A stretch of 9,772 nt of DNA from Chitinophagaceae bacterium UBA5175 (GCA_002413325.1 DHWT01000300.1:1-9772), one strand, 5' to 3'. Counted from the stretch's first letter, positions 1-6,662 are shown. The notes: a model not told the origin generated them from the letters alone. Program-made: numbers and translations.

Positions 1-935
1 TCATTTACGATAACGGGGAAGCGGTTTCCGGATTCCGGATGGACCAGATCAGCTACGATGAAACCCGGGGCATTAATGCGCATATCGATTATCCAACCCG
101 TGAAGGAGGCGGACCTTATTACCAGTTGCTTTTTAAAATGCCCGGGTACCTTCATTCGATATACCGGGAAGCCGGGCGGGGTGGATACATAAATCTGGAA
201 GACGGGAAACTCCATATAATCCGGATTGAACTGAAGGACACTTATGGGAATACTTCCAATCTGGAATTTAAAGTACGATACCAGCCGCAGGAAAATTTAA
301 ATATGTCGTATCCAGGCAAGGTTTTTTATCCGGGCATGGTAGATGGTTTTGAGGCAGCAGATGCCGCTTTTTACCTGGGTGCAACCTGTTTGTACGATTC
401 TGTGCACCTGGCTTACCAGGAAACAGCAGGGGATGGGAAGGATGTGGTTTCTGCCCTGCACCAGTTCGGTAATACCCGTGTGCCGCTGGCCGATACGATG
501 ACGGTACGTATTAAATTATCCATACACGGTATTCAGAAGCAACATATTTTAATGCAATGGATCAACGGGGACGACTTTGAAATCAGGAAGCCGGAATGGC
601 TGGGAGACTGGGCAACAGCCAGTTTCCGGAGTTTCGGGAGTTTCCGTTTGGTTCTGGATACGGAACCGCCGCTGATTCGTATTCCCGGGGTGGTTGAAAA
701 TGCAAACCTGCAGAGAAGCAGCCGGATTGCCATTGTTGTTCAGGATAACTATAAAAAAATAAAAAGTTTCCGGACTACCCTCGACGGTAACTGGCTATTG
801 TTTACAAACGATAAGGCCCGGGCATTTATATATCATTTCGATGAACACTGCGCTCCGGGCAAACATGAATTGAAGATATATGCTGAGGACGAGGCGGGGA
901 ATGCGGCCGTTCAGGTATTGCATTTCACCAGGTAG
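1..935 (+). CDS. C-terminal part of a probable secreted M23-family peptidase (5' end outside window)
   Basis: The frame is open from the left edge (codons in phase from base 3) to the TAG at 933-935, giving about 310 visible residues, so the true start and the N-terminal half lie outside. What remains looks like tandem beta-sandwich or Ig-like modules. One ends near the segment HIIRIELKDTYGNTSNLEF, and a last module of about 90 residues runs from LDTEPPLIRIP to the end, with a typical closing motif AEDEAGNAA. From memory, this arrangement resembles the C-terminal region of large Bacteroidota M23 metallopeptidases, whose catalytic domain precedes such modules. The zinc motifs (HxxxD, HxH) are not visible here, so the peptidase assignment is inference from the C-terminal region only. 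It is convergent with birA, 37 bases away. Another secreted protein with Ig-like domains is possible. Confidence 0.6.
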   Translation, partial: IYDNGEAVSGFRMDQISYDETRGINAHIDYPTREGGGPYYQLLFKMPGYLHSIYREAGRGGYINLEDGKLHIIRIELKDTYGNTSNLEFKVRYQPQENLNMSYPGKVFYPGMVDGFEAADAAFYLGATCLYDSVHLAYQETAGDGKDVVSALHQFGNTRVPLADTMTVRIKLSIHGIQKQHILMQWINGDDFEIRKPEWLGDWATASFRSFGSFRLVLDTEPPLIRIPGVVENANLQRSSRIAIVVQDNYKKIKSFRTTLDGNWLLFTNDKARAFIYHFDEHCAPGKHELKIYAEDEAGNAAVQVLHFTR

Positions 936-963
936 GTTTAAAGCCTGAAGCTGAACGACACGC

Positions 964-991
964 GGCCAACGATCAACGGCCAACGGTAAAC
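964..991. repeat. Heptanucleotide tandem repeat across the birA stop codon
   Basis: Four consecutive 7-base units fit a consensus GGYCAAC on the + strand. Units 1 and 3 are identical (GGCCAAC), unit 2 is GATCAAC and unit 4 is GGTAAAC. The run begins in the short gap after the upstream peptidase gene and continues into the 3' end of birA on the - strand: the TCA inside unit 2 is the complement of the birA TGA stop, and units 3 and 4 encode its last residues. It resembles degenerate short tandem repeats found between bacterial genes. The function is unknown. Confidence 0.6.
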
Positions 992-1722
992 TCAACCTCC
1001 CCCAGGGCAAATTCACCATACTCCGTTTGCAGCGAACCATCCCCATTCACCCCTTTCAGCAGGGTTTCAATGAAATCATTTCCTTTTTTCAGCAGAACGG
1101 TCTGGTTTCTCCGATAAAGATTTTCATTAAAGTCTTTCAGGATCTGATCCGGCTGATCGCGCAATTCAGAAATCCGGTTTTGTATCGCAGGCACCAGTTC
1201 CCTGGCAAAAAGAACCGGATCATAATGTTTCCCGGTGATTTGTTTCAGGGAAATGGCATTTCGAATCTCGGCAGGAAAGGATTCCTGGTTCAGATTCATT
1301 CCAACACCCGCTACCGCATATAGCCAGGAATTTCCACGGATTACATTTTCTACCAGGATGCCGGCTGTCTTTCTGTCATCCCAATAAATATCATTTGGCC
1401 ATTTGATGCTCCAGTGATCAGGCCCTATTGTCAGGATCAAATCCATGATTCCCTGGGCAACAGCCGCTGAAAACAGGAATTGCCGGGATAAAACCAGGGG
1501 CGCAGGCTCAATGACAAGGCTCATGATCAGGTTTTGCCCGGGTTCACTCTGCCAGGTTTTTCCCCGCTGACCCTTTCCGGCCCATTGGTGGCGGGCAAGA
1601 CAAACCAGGCCGTCAGAAGCCAATCCTTCATGAATTCGGGCCATGGCATAGTTGTTGGTGCTATCCACGGAATCCAGCTCAATCAACTGATTGTCAAATG
1701 TTGTACCGTTGGGCTTCTCCAT
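973..1722 (-). CDS. birA: Biotin--[acetyl-CoA-carboxylase] ligase, group I (no DNA-binding domain)
   Basis: The enzyme activates biotin with ATP to biotinyl-5'-AMP and transfers it to the lysine of biotin carboxyl carrier domains, in the cytoplasm. With the start at 1722 the protein has 249 residues, a usual length for the short class without the N-terminal helix-turn-helix of E. coli BirA, so it should not act as the bio-operon repressor. Visible motifs: DSVDSTN (17-23), the biotinyl-AMP loop GKGQRGKTW (49-57), KWPNDI (107-112), the AGILVE segment (120-125), GVGMNLN (139-145), and a small C-terminal beta domain with GVNGDGSLQTE (224-234). An upstream ATG at 1803 would add 27 residues. I prefer 1722 because those residues look non-conserved and because the longer form would cover the candidate promoter boxes and palindrome shared with divergent rsfS. 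The last codons are made of a heptanucleotide repeat. The function is secure; the start is less so. Confidence 0.93.
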   Translation of the reverse strand: MEKPNGTTFDNQLIELDSVDSTNNYAMARIHEGLASDGLVCLARHQWAGKGQRGKTWQSEPGQNLIMSLVIEPAPLVLSRQFLFSAAVAQGIMDLILTIGPDHWSIKWPNDIYWDDRKTAGILVENVIRGNSWLYAVAGVGMNLNQESFPAEIRNAISLKQITGKHYDPVLFARELVPAIQNRISELRDQPDQILKDFNENLYRRNQTVLLKKGNDFIETLLKGVNGDGSLQTEYGEFALGEVEFTVGR

Positions 1723-1729
1723 ACCGGGA

Positions 1730-1760
1730 TCTGGCAAAAGATTACTATTTTTGACCTTTG
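1730..1760 (+). promoter_or_regulatory. Candidate promoter for the rsfS-ftsH series
   Basis: TATTTTTG at 1746-1753 matches the Bacteroidota -7 consensus TAnnTTTG exactly but has no good -33 box. Directly after it, GACCTTTG at 1753-1760 is a one-mismatch match, with TCTG at 1730-1733 placed 19 bases upstream where the TTTG -33 element belongs. Either would start a transcript about 70-80 bases before rsfS. The choice between them, and whether birA is served by an opposing promoter, cannot be settled by eye. Confidence 0.3.
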
Positions 1761-1777
1761 CGAATTTAATGTTACTA

Positions 1778-1792
1778 TGATTACAGTAATCA
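1778..1792. promoter_or_regulatory. 15-base palindrome, operator-like, in the birA-rsfS intergenic region
   Basis: TGATTACAGTAATCA has two perfect 7-base arms around one central base, the geometry expected for a dimeric helix-turn-helix regulator. It lies about 20-30 bases downstream of the candidate rsfS promoter boxes and upstream of both birA and rsfS if birA starts at 1722. A small hairpin in the rsfS leader is the alternative, although a one-base loop makes that unlikely. I do not recognise it as the site of a named regulator. Confidence 0.4.
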
Positions 1793-1845
1793 CCGCCTTT
1801 CATAATTTATTCATTTAAATATTCTCATTATTGGAACAATTGTCA

Positions 1846-2235
1846 ATGCTGGTGAACCGGAAACCAAATAAATCAGTCCGGTTAGCGAAGAACTCAAAGA
1901 TCATTAAAGCCATTATTCAGGCAATTCAGGAAAAAAAAGGCGAAAAAATCATATCACTTGATCTCCGAAAAATACAGGAAGCCGTAGCAGATTTTTTCAT
2001 AGTATGTGAAGCCGGTAGTACTACACAAATAAGAGCCATAGCGGATTTCATCGAATCAGAGGTGAAGGAGAAATGCGGAGAAGCCCCATATATGCATGAA
2101 GGCAGGCAGGTATTGCAGTGGGTGATTATTGATTATATAAACGTGGTGGTTCATATCATGCTTCCGGACAGCAGGCGTTTTTACAAACTGGAAGAAATGT
2201 GGAGCGATGCCGTCATGGAGGAGCATGAAGGCTGA
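1846..2235 (+). CDS. rsfS: Ribosome silencing factor RsfS (Iojap/YbeB family)
   Basis: RsfS binds ribosomal protein uL14 on the 50S subunit and blocks joining with 30S, lowering translation in starvation. The ATG at 1846 gives 129 residues, slightly longer than the usual 105-125. A TTG at 1831 in the same frame would add five residues, and I take the ATG as more likely. The family core is clear: KGEKIISLDLRKI, then ADFFIVCEAGSTTQIRAIADFIE, then HEGRQVLQWVIIDYINVVVHIM, ending in SRRFYKLEEMWSDA. The first 20 or so residues are basic and not conserved. It is divergent from birA and 74 bases upstream of ftsH, an order I recall as common in Bacteroidota. An A8 run at 1931-1938 lies within the coding region without breaking the frame. 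Confidence 0.93.
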   Translation: MLVNRKPNKSVRLAKNSKIIKAIIQAIQEKKGEKIISLDLRKIQEAVADFFIVCEAGSTTQIRAIADFIESEVKEKCGEAPYMHEGRQVLQWVIIDYINVVVHIMLPDSRRFYKLEEMWSDAVMEEHEG

Positions 2236-2309
2236 ACACCCAATGTTTATACCGTTTTTCTGAACTTTTTTATTCCCCAATCATTAATTACTAGAAGGAA
2301 GAACATCAA

Positions 2310-4406
2310 ATGCCACAGAATAATATAAAACCGAACGACAGGCCAGGATTTTCACGATTCAGACCCCGCCCGGGAGGAGAGGACAATACGCCCAAAAAGG
2401 GCCCAAAATTCAATATTTACTGGGTTTGGGGCGTCATTGCCATCATTTTACTGGGATATAATTTTTTAGGATCCGGCTTTACACCCGATGCGCATCACCT
2501 GGATTCCGAGATGGAATTCAGAAATAATATGCTTGAAAAGGGAGACGTTGCCCGACTGGTACTCGTCACCAATAAAAACCTGGTGAGGGTATATATTAAG
2601 AAAGACAGCCTCGAGAAGCCCTATTATAAGGACCTCCTGGGAAAGACCTTCCAGGTAGTAAAAACTGAAGGACCCCAGTTCGAATTCCAGGTTACGAAAA
2701 TTGATGAATTCGAAAAAAGGCTGTACGATTTCTTTGCAAAGAATCCGGCTTTGGAAGTTCCGACTTCCTCGGTTCAGGAAGGCGACTGGATACCAGGCCT
2801 GTTGCAGATTGCCCTTCCCATCCTCATTATCCTGTTGATTTGGGTTATGCTGATGCGCAAGATGGGAGGACAGGGAGGAAGCGGAGGCCCGGGAGGTATC
2901 TTCAATATCGGTAAATCAAAGGCAACTTTATTCGATAAGGGCACCCGTGTTAATATTACGTTTAACGATGTGGCGGGTCTCGATGAGGCCAAGGTGGAAG
3001 TGATGGAAATCGTGGATTTCCTGAAAAATCCGAAAAAATATACGGCGCTGGGCGGTAAGATTCCGAAGGGAGCCTTACTGGTAGGCCCTCCGGGTACCGG
3101 TAAAACCCTGCTGGCGAAAGCTATGGCAGGTGAAGCCCAGGTTCCTTTCTTTTCAATGAGCGGTTCTGATTTTGTTGAACTTTTTGTGGGTGTCGGCGCA
3201 AGCCGTGTGCGCGACCTGTTCAAACAGGCGCGGGAGAAAGCGCCCTGTATCATATTTATTGATGAAATCGATGCCATTGGCCGGGCCAGGGGAAAGAATG
3301 CCATCATGAGCAATGATGAACGGGAGAGCACACTGAACCAGCTGCTGGTGGAAATGGACGGTTTCGGCGGGGACAGCGGGATTATCATTCTGGCGGCAAC
3401 GAACCGTCCGGATGTACTGGATACAGCCCTGCTCCGCCCCGGAAGATTTGATCGCCAGATCTCTATCGACAAACCTGATCTGAAAGGAAGGGAAGCCATT
3501 TTCAAAGTGCATCTCAAACCCATTAAAATTTCTTCCAAACTCGATATTTATAAACTGGCAGAACAAACACCCGGATTTGCCGGTGCGGACATAGCCAATG
3601 TTTGTAATGAAGCCGCACTGATCGCAGCCCGTAAAGGCAAGGACAGCGTGGAGATGGAAGACTTCCAGGATGCAGTTGACCGGGTGATCGGCGGACTTGA
3701 AAAAAAGAACAAGATCATTTCCCCTGAAGAAAAACGCATCATCGCCTATCATGAAGCAGGCCATGCCATTTGTGGCTGGTACCTGGAACATGCGTATCCC
3801 CTGCTGAAAGTGACCATCGTTCCGCGTGGGGTGGCGGCATTGGGATATGCCCAGTATACACCGAAAGAACAATACCTCTACAATACGGACCAGCTGTTCG
3901 ACCAGATATGTATGACCCTTGGCGGCCGGGCCAGTGAACAACTGAATTTTAAAAAAATCTCCACGGGTGCACAGAATGACCTGCAGCAGGTTACACGGAT
4001 TGCCTATTCCATGGTTACTGTATATGGAATGAATGAAAAGATCGGCAACGTGAGTTTCTATGATCCGGCACAGGAAAACCAGTTTACCAAACCGTATTCG
4101 GAAGAAACTTCTAAACTCATTGATGAAGAAGTCAGGAAACTGATAGATAAAGCGTATGTATTTACCAAGGGTCTGCTCACGGAAAAAGCACACCAGCTGA
4201 ACCTGCTAGCAGAAGCCCTGCTGGAAAAGGAAGTCCTTTTTCAGAGTGATGTGGAAGCCCTGATTGGTAAAAGACCTTATGAGGAAAAAAGAGCCCTGGA
4301 CGTATCCGATCATGATGTTCTTAACCACGATGTTCCGGAAATTAAGATTGCAGACAATGGAATACCGGCCCCGCCGGTTCCTACTCCGCAGGTAGGAGAC
4401 CTTTAG
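2310..4406 (+). CDS. ftsH: ATP-dependent zinc metalloprotease FtsH
   Basis: This is a hexameric membrane AAA+ protease that extracts and degrades membrane proteins and some cytosolic regulators. It has 698 residues. Order: a basic N-terminus; transmembrane helix at about 36-55; periplasmic domain to about 160; second helix at about 162-182; Gly-rich linker; AAA+ module with Walker A GPPGTGKT (259-266), pore loop FVGVG (292-296), Walker B IIFIDE (314-319) and the second region of homology with arginine fingers R379 and R382; then the M41 protease domain with zinc motif HEAGH (481-485) and third ligand D557 in STGAQNDL. All catalytic residues are intact. The last 40 or so residues form an acidic, Pro-rich tail (…PPVPTPQVGDL) beyond the conserved fold. 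The start is backed by AAGGA 10 bases upstream of the ATG. The LUD gene follows after 10 bases. Confidence 0.98.
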   Translation: MPQNNIKPNDRPGFSRFRPRPGGEDNTPKKGPKFNIYWVWGVIAIILLGYNFLGSGFTPDAHHLDSEMEFRNNMLEKGDVARLVLVTNKNLVRVYIKKDSLEKPYYKDLLGKTFQVVKTEGPQFEFQVTKIDEFEKRLYDFFAKNPALEVPTSSVQEGDWIPGLLQIALPILIILLIWVMLMRKMGGQGGSGGPGGIFNIGKSKATLFDKGTRVNITFNDVAGLDEAKVEVMEIVDFLKNPKKYTALGGKIPKGALLVGPPGTGKTLLAKAMAGEAQVPFFSMSGSDFVELFVGVGASRVRDLFKQAREKAPCIIFIDEIDAIGRARGKNAIMSNDERESTLNQLLVEMDGFGGDSGIIILAATNRPDVLDTALLRPGRFDRQISIDKPDLKGREAIFKVHLKPIKISSKLDIYKLAEQTPGFAGADIANVCNEAALIAARKGKDSVEMEDFQDAVDRVIGGLEKKNKIISPEEKRIIAYHEAGHAICGWYLEHAYPLLKVTIVPRGVAALGYAQYTPKEQYLYNTDQLFDQICMTLGGRASEQLNFKKISTGAQNDLQQVTRIAYSMVTVYGMNEKIGNVSFYDPAQENQFTKPYSEETSKLIDEEVRKLIDKAYVFTKGLLTEKAHQLNLLAEALLEKEVLFQSDVEALIGKRPYEEKRALDVSDHDVLNHDVPEIKIADNGIPAPPVPTPQVGDL
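4364..4397 (+). other. Two adjacent short hairpins in the 3' end of ftsH
   Basis: The first hairpin has a perfect 6-bp stem, ACCGGC (4364-4369) with GCCGGT (4373-4378), and a 3-base loop. The second starts at the next base: TCCTAC (4379-4384) with GTAGGA (4392-4397) around a 7-base loop. Both lie in the codons of the Pro-rich C-terminal tail and end about 10 bases before the stop. Neither is followed by a T-run, so they look like mRNA structure (stability, processing or translation control) and not terminators. Chance formation in GC-rich proline codons is possible. Confidence 0.35.
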
Positions 4407-4416
4407 AATCTGGTTT

Positions 4417-5055
4417 ATGCAAATATCTCCAGCAAAAGAAAATATTCTCAAAAAGATCCGGCAGGCGTTGGTTAACCCAACGCCTGTTCCTTTTCCCCAA
4501 AGTGAAGGGAATTCCAGCGTTTACACGTCCCCGAAACAGGAAAATGAAATTGAGTTTGCGGAAAATTTCGGCCGGGTCCAGGGACGTTTCCTGTATTGCA
4601 GCCATATGGATGAAATGATCCTGCAGCTGGGTCAACTGATTGCCCGGCAGGGATGGACCCAGGTATTCTGCCGGGAAGCAGGTCTTCTTGCGTTGCTGGA
4701 GGAACCCCTGAAGGGATTGCTGATCTCAGAGGACCTTCCCGAAGCTGATGTGTCCATTACAGGCTGTGAAGCGCTTATTGCCAGAACCGGCAGTATCCTG
4801 ATGAGTTCCGGACAGGAAAGCGGAAGACTGGCCAGCGTATATGCACCCGTCCATATCTGTATCGCTTACACAAGCCAGCTGGTTTATGATATCCGGGACG
4901 GACTGGAAATGCTGACCGGGAAATACAAAAGCAAAATCCCCTCCTTTATCACACTGGCCACCGGTCCCAGCCGCACTGCAGATATTGAAAAAACCCTGGT
5001 TGTGGGCGTTCACGGTCCAAAAGAAGTATATGTTTTCCTGATAGATGCCCAGTGA
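4417..5055 (+). CDS. LUD-domain protein (LutC/YkgG-like, DUF162)
   Basis: The protein has 212 residues, the size of the LutC subunit of the lactate-utilisation complex. Family motifs are present: SITGCEALIARTGSILMSS (113-131) and GPSRTADIEKTLVVGVHGP (183-201). A variable Pro-rich linker occupies about residues 20-45. It is a soluble protein without a signal peptide. In LutABC systems LutC acts with LutA and LutB (Fe-S proteins) in oxidising L-lactate. Neither partner is in this window, and the gene sits alone between ftsH and lpxH. From memory a lone LUD gene after ftsH recurs in Bacteroidota, so its role may differ from lactate use. It starts 10 bases after ftsH and its end overlaps the lpxH reading frame. 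A strong hairpin lies within codons 16-24. The family is secure; the function is not known. Confidence 0.88.
   Translation: MQISPAKENILKKIRQALVNPTPVPFPQSEGNSSVYTSPKQENEIEFAENFGRVQGRFLYCSHMDEMILQLGQLIARQGWTQVFCREAGLLALLEEPLKGLLISEDLPEADVSITGCEALIARTGSILMSSGQESGRLASVYAPVHICIAYTSQLVYDIRDGLEMLTGKYKSKIPSFITLATGPSRTADIEKTLVVGVHGPKEVYVFLIDAQ
4462..4494 (+). terminator. Terminator-like hairpin inside the start of the LUD gene
   Basis: CAGGCGTTGG (4462-4471) pairs perfectly with CCAACGCCTG (4477-4486) around a 5-base loop, TTAAC. Seven of the ten pairs are G-C. The right arm is followed at once by TTCCTTTT (4487-4494), a T-rich though interrupted tract. This is the shape of an intrinsic terminator read on the + strand, but it lies 45 bases into an open reading frame. 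It could attenuate transcription between ftsH and the downstream genes, mark an mRNA end or processing site, or be a chance product of the codons. The hairpin is seen directly; termination is inference. Confidence 0.4.
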
Positions 5056-5854
5056 ATTATATTTGCCCATGCAAATCCCTGCGGGTAAAAAAATTTTCTT
5101 CCTATCTGACTTCCACCTCGGCGCACCCGATCGGCTGACCAGCCTGCAAAGGGAGAAATACATCATCCGTTTTCTGGAATCCATTCAGCATGAAGCGGCG
5201 GAGATTTTTATCGTCGGCGACCTTTTTGATTTCTGGTTTGAATATAAAACCGTGGTTCCGAAAGGTTATGTGCGTATTTTGGGCAAACTGGCTACCTTAA
5301 CCGATTCAGGCATACCCATCCAGTTTTTTGTGGGCAACCACGATATGTGGATGAGAAATTATTTTGAAAAAGAACTCTCGATACCGGTTTATTATGAACC
5401 GAAAACCTTTATCCGTAATGGCCGGAAATTTCTGATCGGGCATGGAGACGGACTGGGTCCCGGTGACAGCGGTTATAAATTCCTGAAAAAAATATTCCGC
5501 AACAGGTTCAGCCAGGGCCTGTTTGGCATTTTACCGCCTGCCATCGGAGTGGGGATCGCTAATTATTTCAGCCGGATGAGCCGGACGGTCACACAACAGC
5601 CGGATGAAAAATTTCTGGGCGAAGCAGGTGAATGGCTGATCGATTACTGTAAAATAAAGCTCAGGGAAGAGACGTACGATTACATGATTTTCGGTCACCG
5701 GCACCTGCCCATTGATTTTACATTTCCCAACGGTAGCCGGTATATTAACCTGGGTGACTGGATCCGGTATTTTACCTATGCTGCCTTCGACGGGGAAGCA
5801 CTAACATTGCAAAGCTATGATCCGTCCCTGGATTATAAGATCATCAGAAAGTGA
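5045..5854 (+). CDS. lpxH: UDP-2,3-diacylglucosamine pyrophosphatase (LpxH-like metallophosphoesterase)
   Basis: LpxH hydrolyses UDP-2,3-diacylglucosamine to lipid X and UMP in the lipid A pathway, at the inner face of the inner membrane. The protein has 269 residues with the full two-metal calcineurin-like set: SDFHLG (D22, H24), GDLFDFWFEY (D59), GNHD (97-100), GHGD (132-135) and GHRH (217-220). The FDFWFEY segment and the inserted helical region at about 140-195 fit the LpxH branch better than general phosphoesterases. This start overlaps the LUD gene by 11 bases. An ATG at 5069, which removes eight residues, leaves a 13-base gap and is equally plausible, since the conserved part begins only at residue 15. 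The stop overlaps the next gene's GTG start by four bases. A different nucleotide or lipid pyrophosphatase is a less likely alternative. Confidence 0.88.
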   Translation: MPSELYLPMQIPAGKKIFFLSDFHLGAPDRLTSLQREKYIIRFLESIQHEAAEIFIVGDLFDFWFEYKTVVPKGYVRILGKLATLTDSGIPIQFFVGNHDMWMRNYFEKELSIPVYYEPKTFIRNGRKFLIGHGDGLGPGDSGYKFLKKIFRNRFSQGLFGILPPAIGVGIANYFSRMSRTVTQQPDEKFLGEAGEWLIDYCKIKLREETYDYMIFGHRHLPIDFTFPNGSRYINLGDWIRYFTYAAFDGEALTLQSYDPSLDYKIIRK

Positions 5855-6657
5855 AGAAAATCATCCTCCATATCGTCATCTGTTTATCGATGGGCCGTTT
5901 ATCCGCACAGTTCGACAGCCTGCAGCAGATGTCCCTTTTGATTGCCGGAAATTTTGTGGATTTCCAGGTGGACAACCTGGGCAACCTGTTTGTATTAACA
6001 CCCGATAACCAGTTAAAAAAATACAATGCATCCGGGGATTCTCTGGGTGTTTTTAACGATGTCAGGCGATACGGGAAACTTGCCTATATCGATGTGAGTA
6101 ACCCGCTTAAGGTTCTTCTGTTTTACCAGGAATTTGGTACCATCGTGATGCTGGACAGGTTTTTGAATAATGTCAACAGCCTCGATCTCCGGCAACTGGG
6201 TTTTTACCAGGTAACCTGTATCGGGCTGGCTTACGATAATAATATCTGGGTATATGATGCACTCGCGGGCAAACTGAATAAAATTTCCGGCGACGGTACG
6301 CTGCTCAATCAGACCAATGATATCCGCCCTTTTACGGATTCGGTACCTGACCCGGATTTGCTGATTGACCAGGGTGGACTGGTCTATTTATTTGATCCTC
6401 AAAAAGGAGCTTTTGTTTTCGATCATTATGGCGGGTATCAAAAACTCATTCCCTTAAAAAACTGGCGCTATTTTACTGTAATCAATAAAACCATGCTTGG
6501 ATGGAACGGGCATGAGTTTCTGAAATACGAGGTTAAAATGCAGACGGAAGAAAAAAAACAGATACCGGCCTATTTTTTACCGGCTGTTAAGATCATCTTT
6601 ATGCCCGATTTTCTGTATGTATTGAAAACAGACGGCATTCATGTATATAAGAACTGA
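5851..6657 (+). CDS. Exported beta-propeller-like protein of unknown function
   Basis: I cannot name this gene. It encodes 268 residues. The start is GTG at 5851, overlapping the lpxH stop in a GTGA arrangement that suggests translational coupling. Residues 1-19 look like a signal peptide (basic start, hydrophobic core, SA before Q20) with no lipobox, so the product is probably periplasmic or outer-membrane associated. The mature part has recurring segments of the type D-x-x-G-N-L-F-V-L…L-K-K-Y…G: at 41-62, 128-149 (YDNNIWVYDALAGKLNKISG) and 172-194 (QGGLVYLFDPQKGAFVFDHYG). This is what NHL or WD-like propeller blades look like, and the length suits a small propeller. No catalytic motif is evident. 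I recall similar conserved hypothetical proteins in other Bacteroidota. Its place between lpxH and an mscS-type gene suggests an envelope role. Confidence 0.85.
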   Translation: MKKIILHIVICLSMGRLSAQFDSLQQMSLLIAGNFVDFQVDNLGNLFVLTPDNQLKKYNASGDSLGVFNDVRRYGKLAYIDVSNPLKVLLFYQEFGTIVMLDRFLNNVNSLDLRQLGFYQVTCIGLAYDNNIWVYDALAGKLNKISGDGTLLNQTNDIRPFTDSVPDPDLLIDQGGLVYLFDPQKGAFVFDHYGGYQKLIPLKNWRYFTVINKTMLGWNGHEFLKYEVKMQTEEKKQIPAYFLPAVKIIFMPDFLYVLKTDGIHVYKN

Positions 6658-6662
6658 TCCTT

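Noticed and set aside
934..946. Possible small terminator hairpin after the left-edge peptidase gene
   Set aside because: Only three G-C/A-T pairs close around TTTAAA and there is no T-run, so it is too weak to call.
2774..3538. Long open frame (254 codons) on the - strand within ftsH
   Set aside because: It is fully antisense to the conserved AAA+ region of ftsH. Its translation has no recognisable motif and a biased, shadow-like composition.
3153..4193. Second long open frame (346 codons) on the - strand within ftsH
   Set aside because: It also lies opposite conserved ftsH codons, overlaps the other antisense frame, and shows only scattered Phe/Cys-rich sequence with no domain.
5058..5065. 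TATATTTG, a match to the Bacteroidota -7 element before lpxH
   Set aside because: It lies only 3 bases before one candidate start and after the other, has no good -33 box, and sits in coding sequence; probably chance.
6551..6558. A8 run in the propeller gene (similar runs at 1931-1938 in rsfS and 8506-8513 between genes)
   Set aside because: The reading frames continue normally through the two coding runs with family-typical or plausible sequence, so nothing suggests programmed slippage or phase variation.
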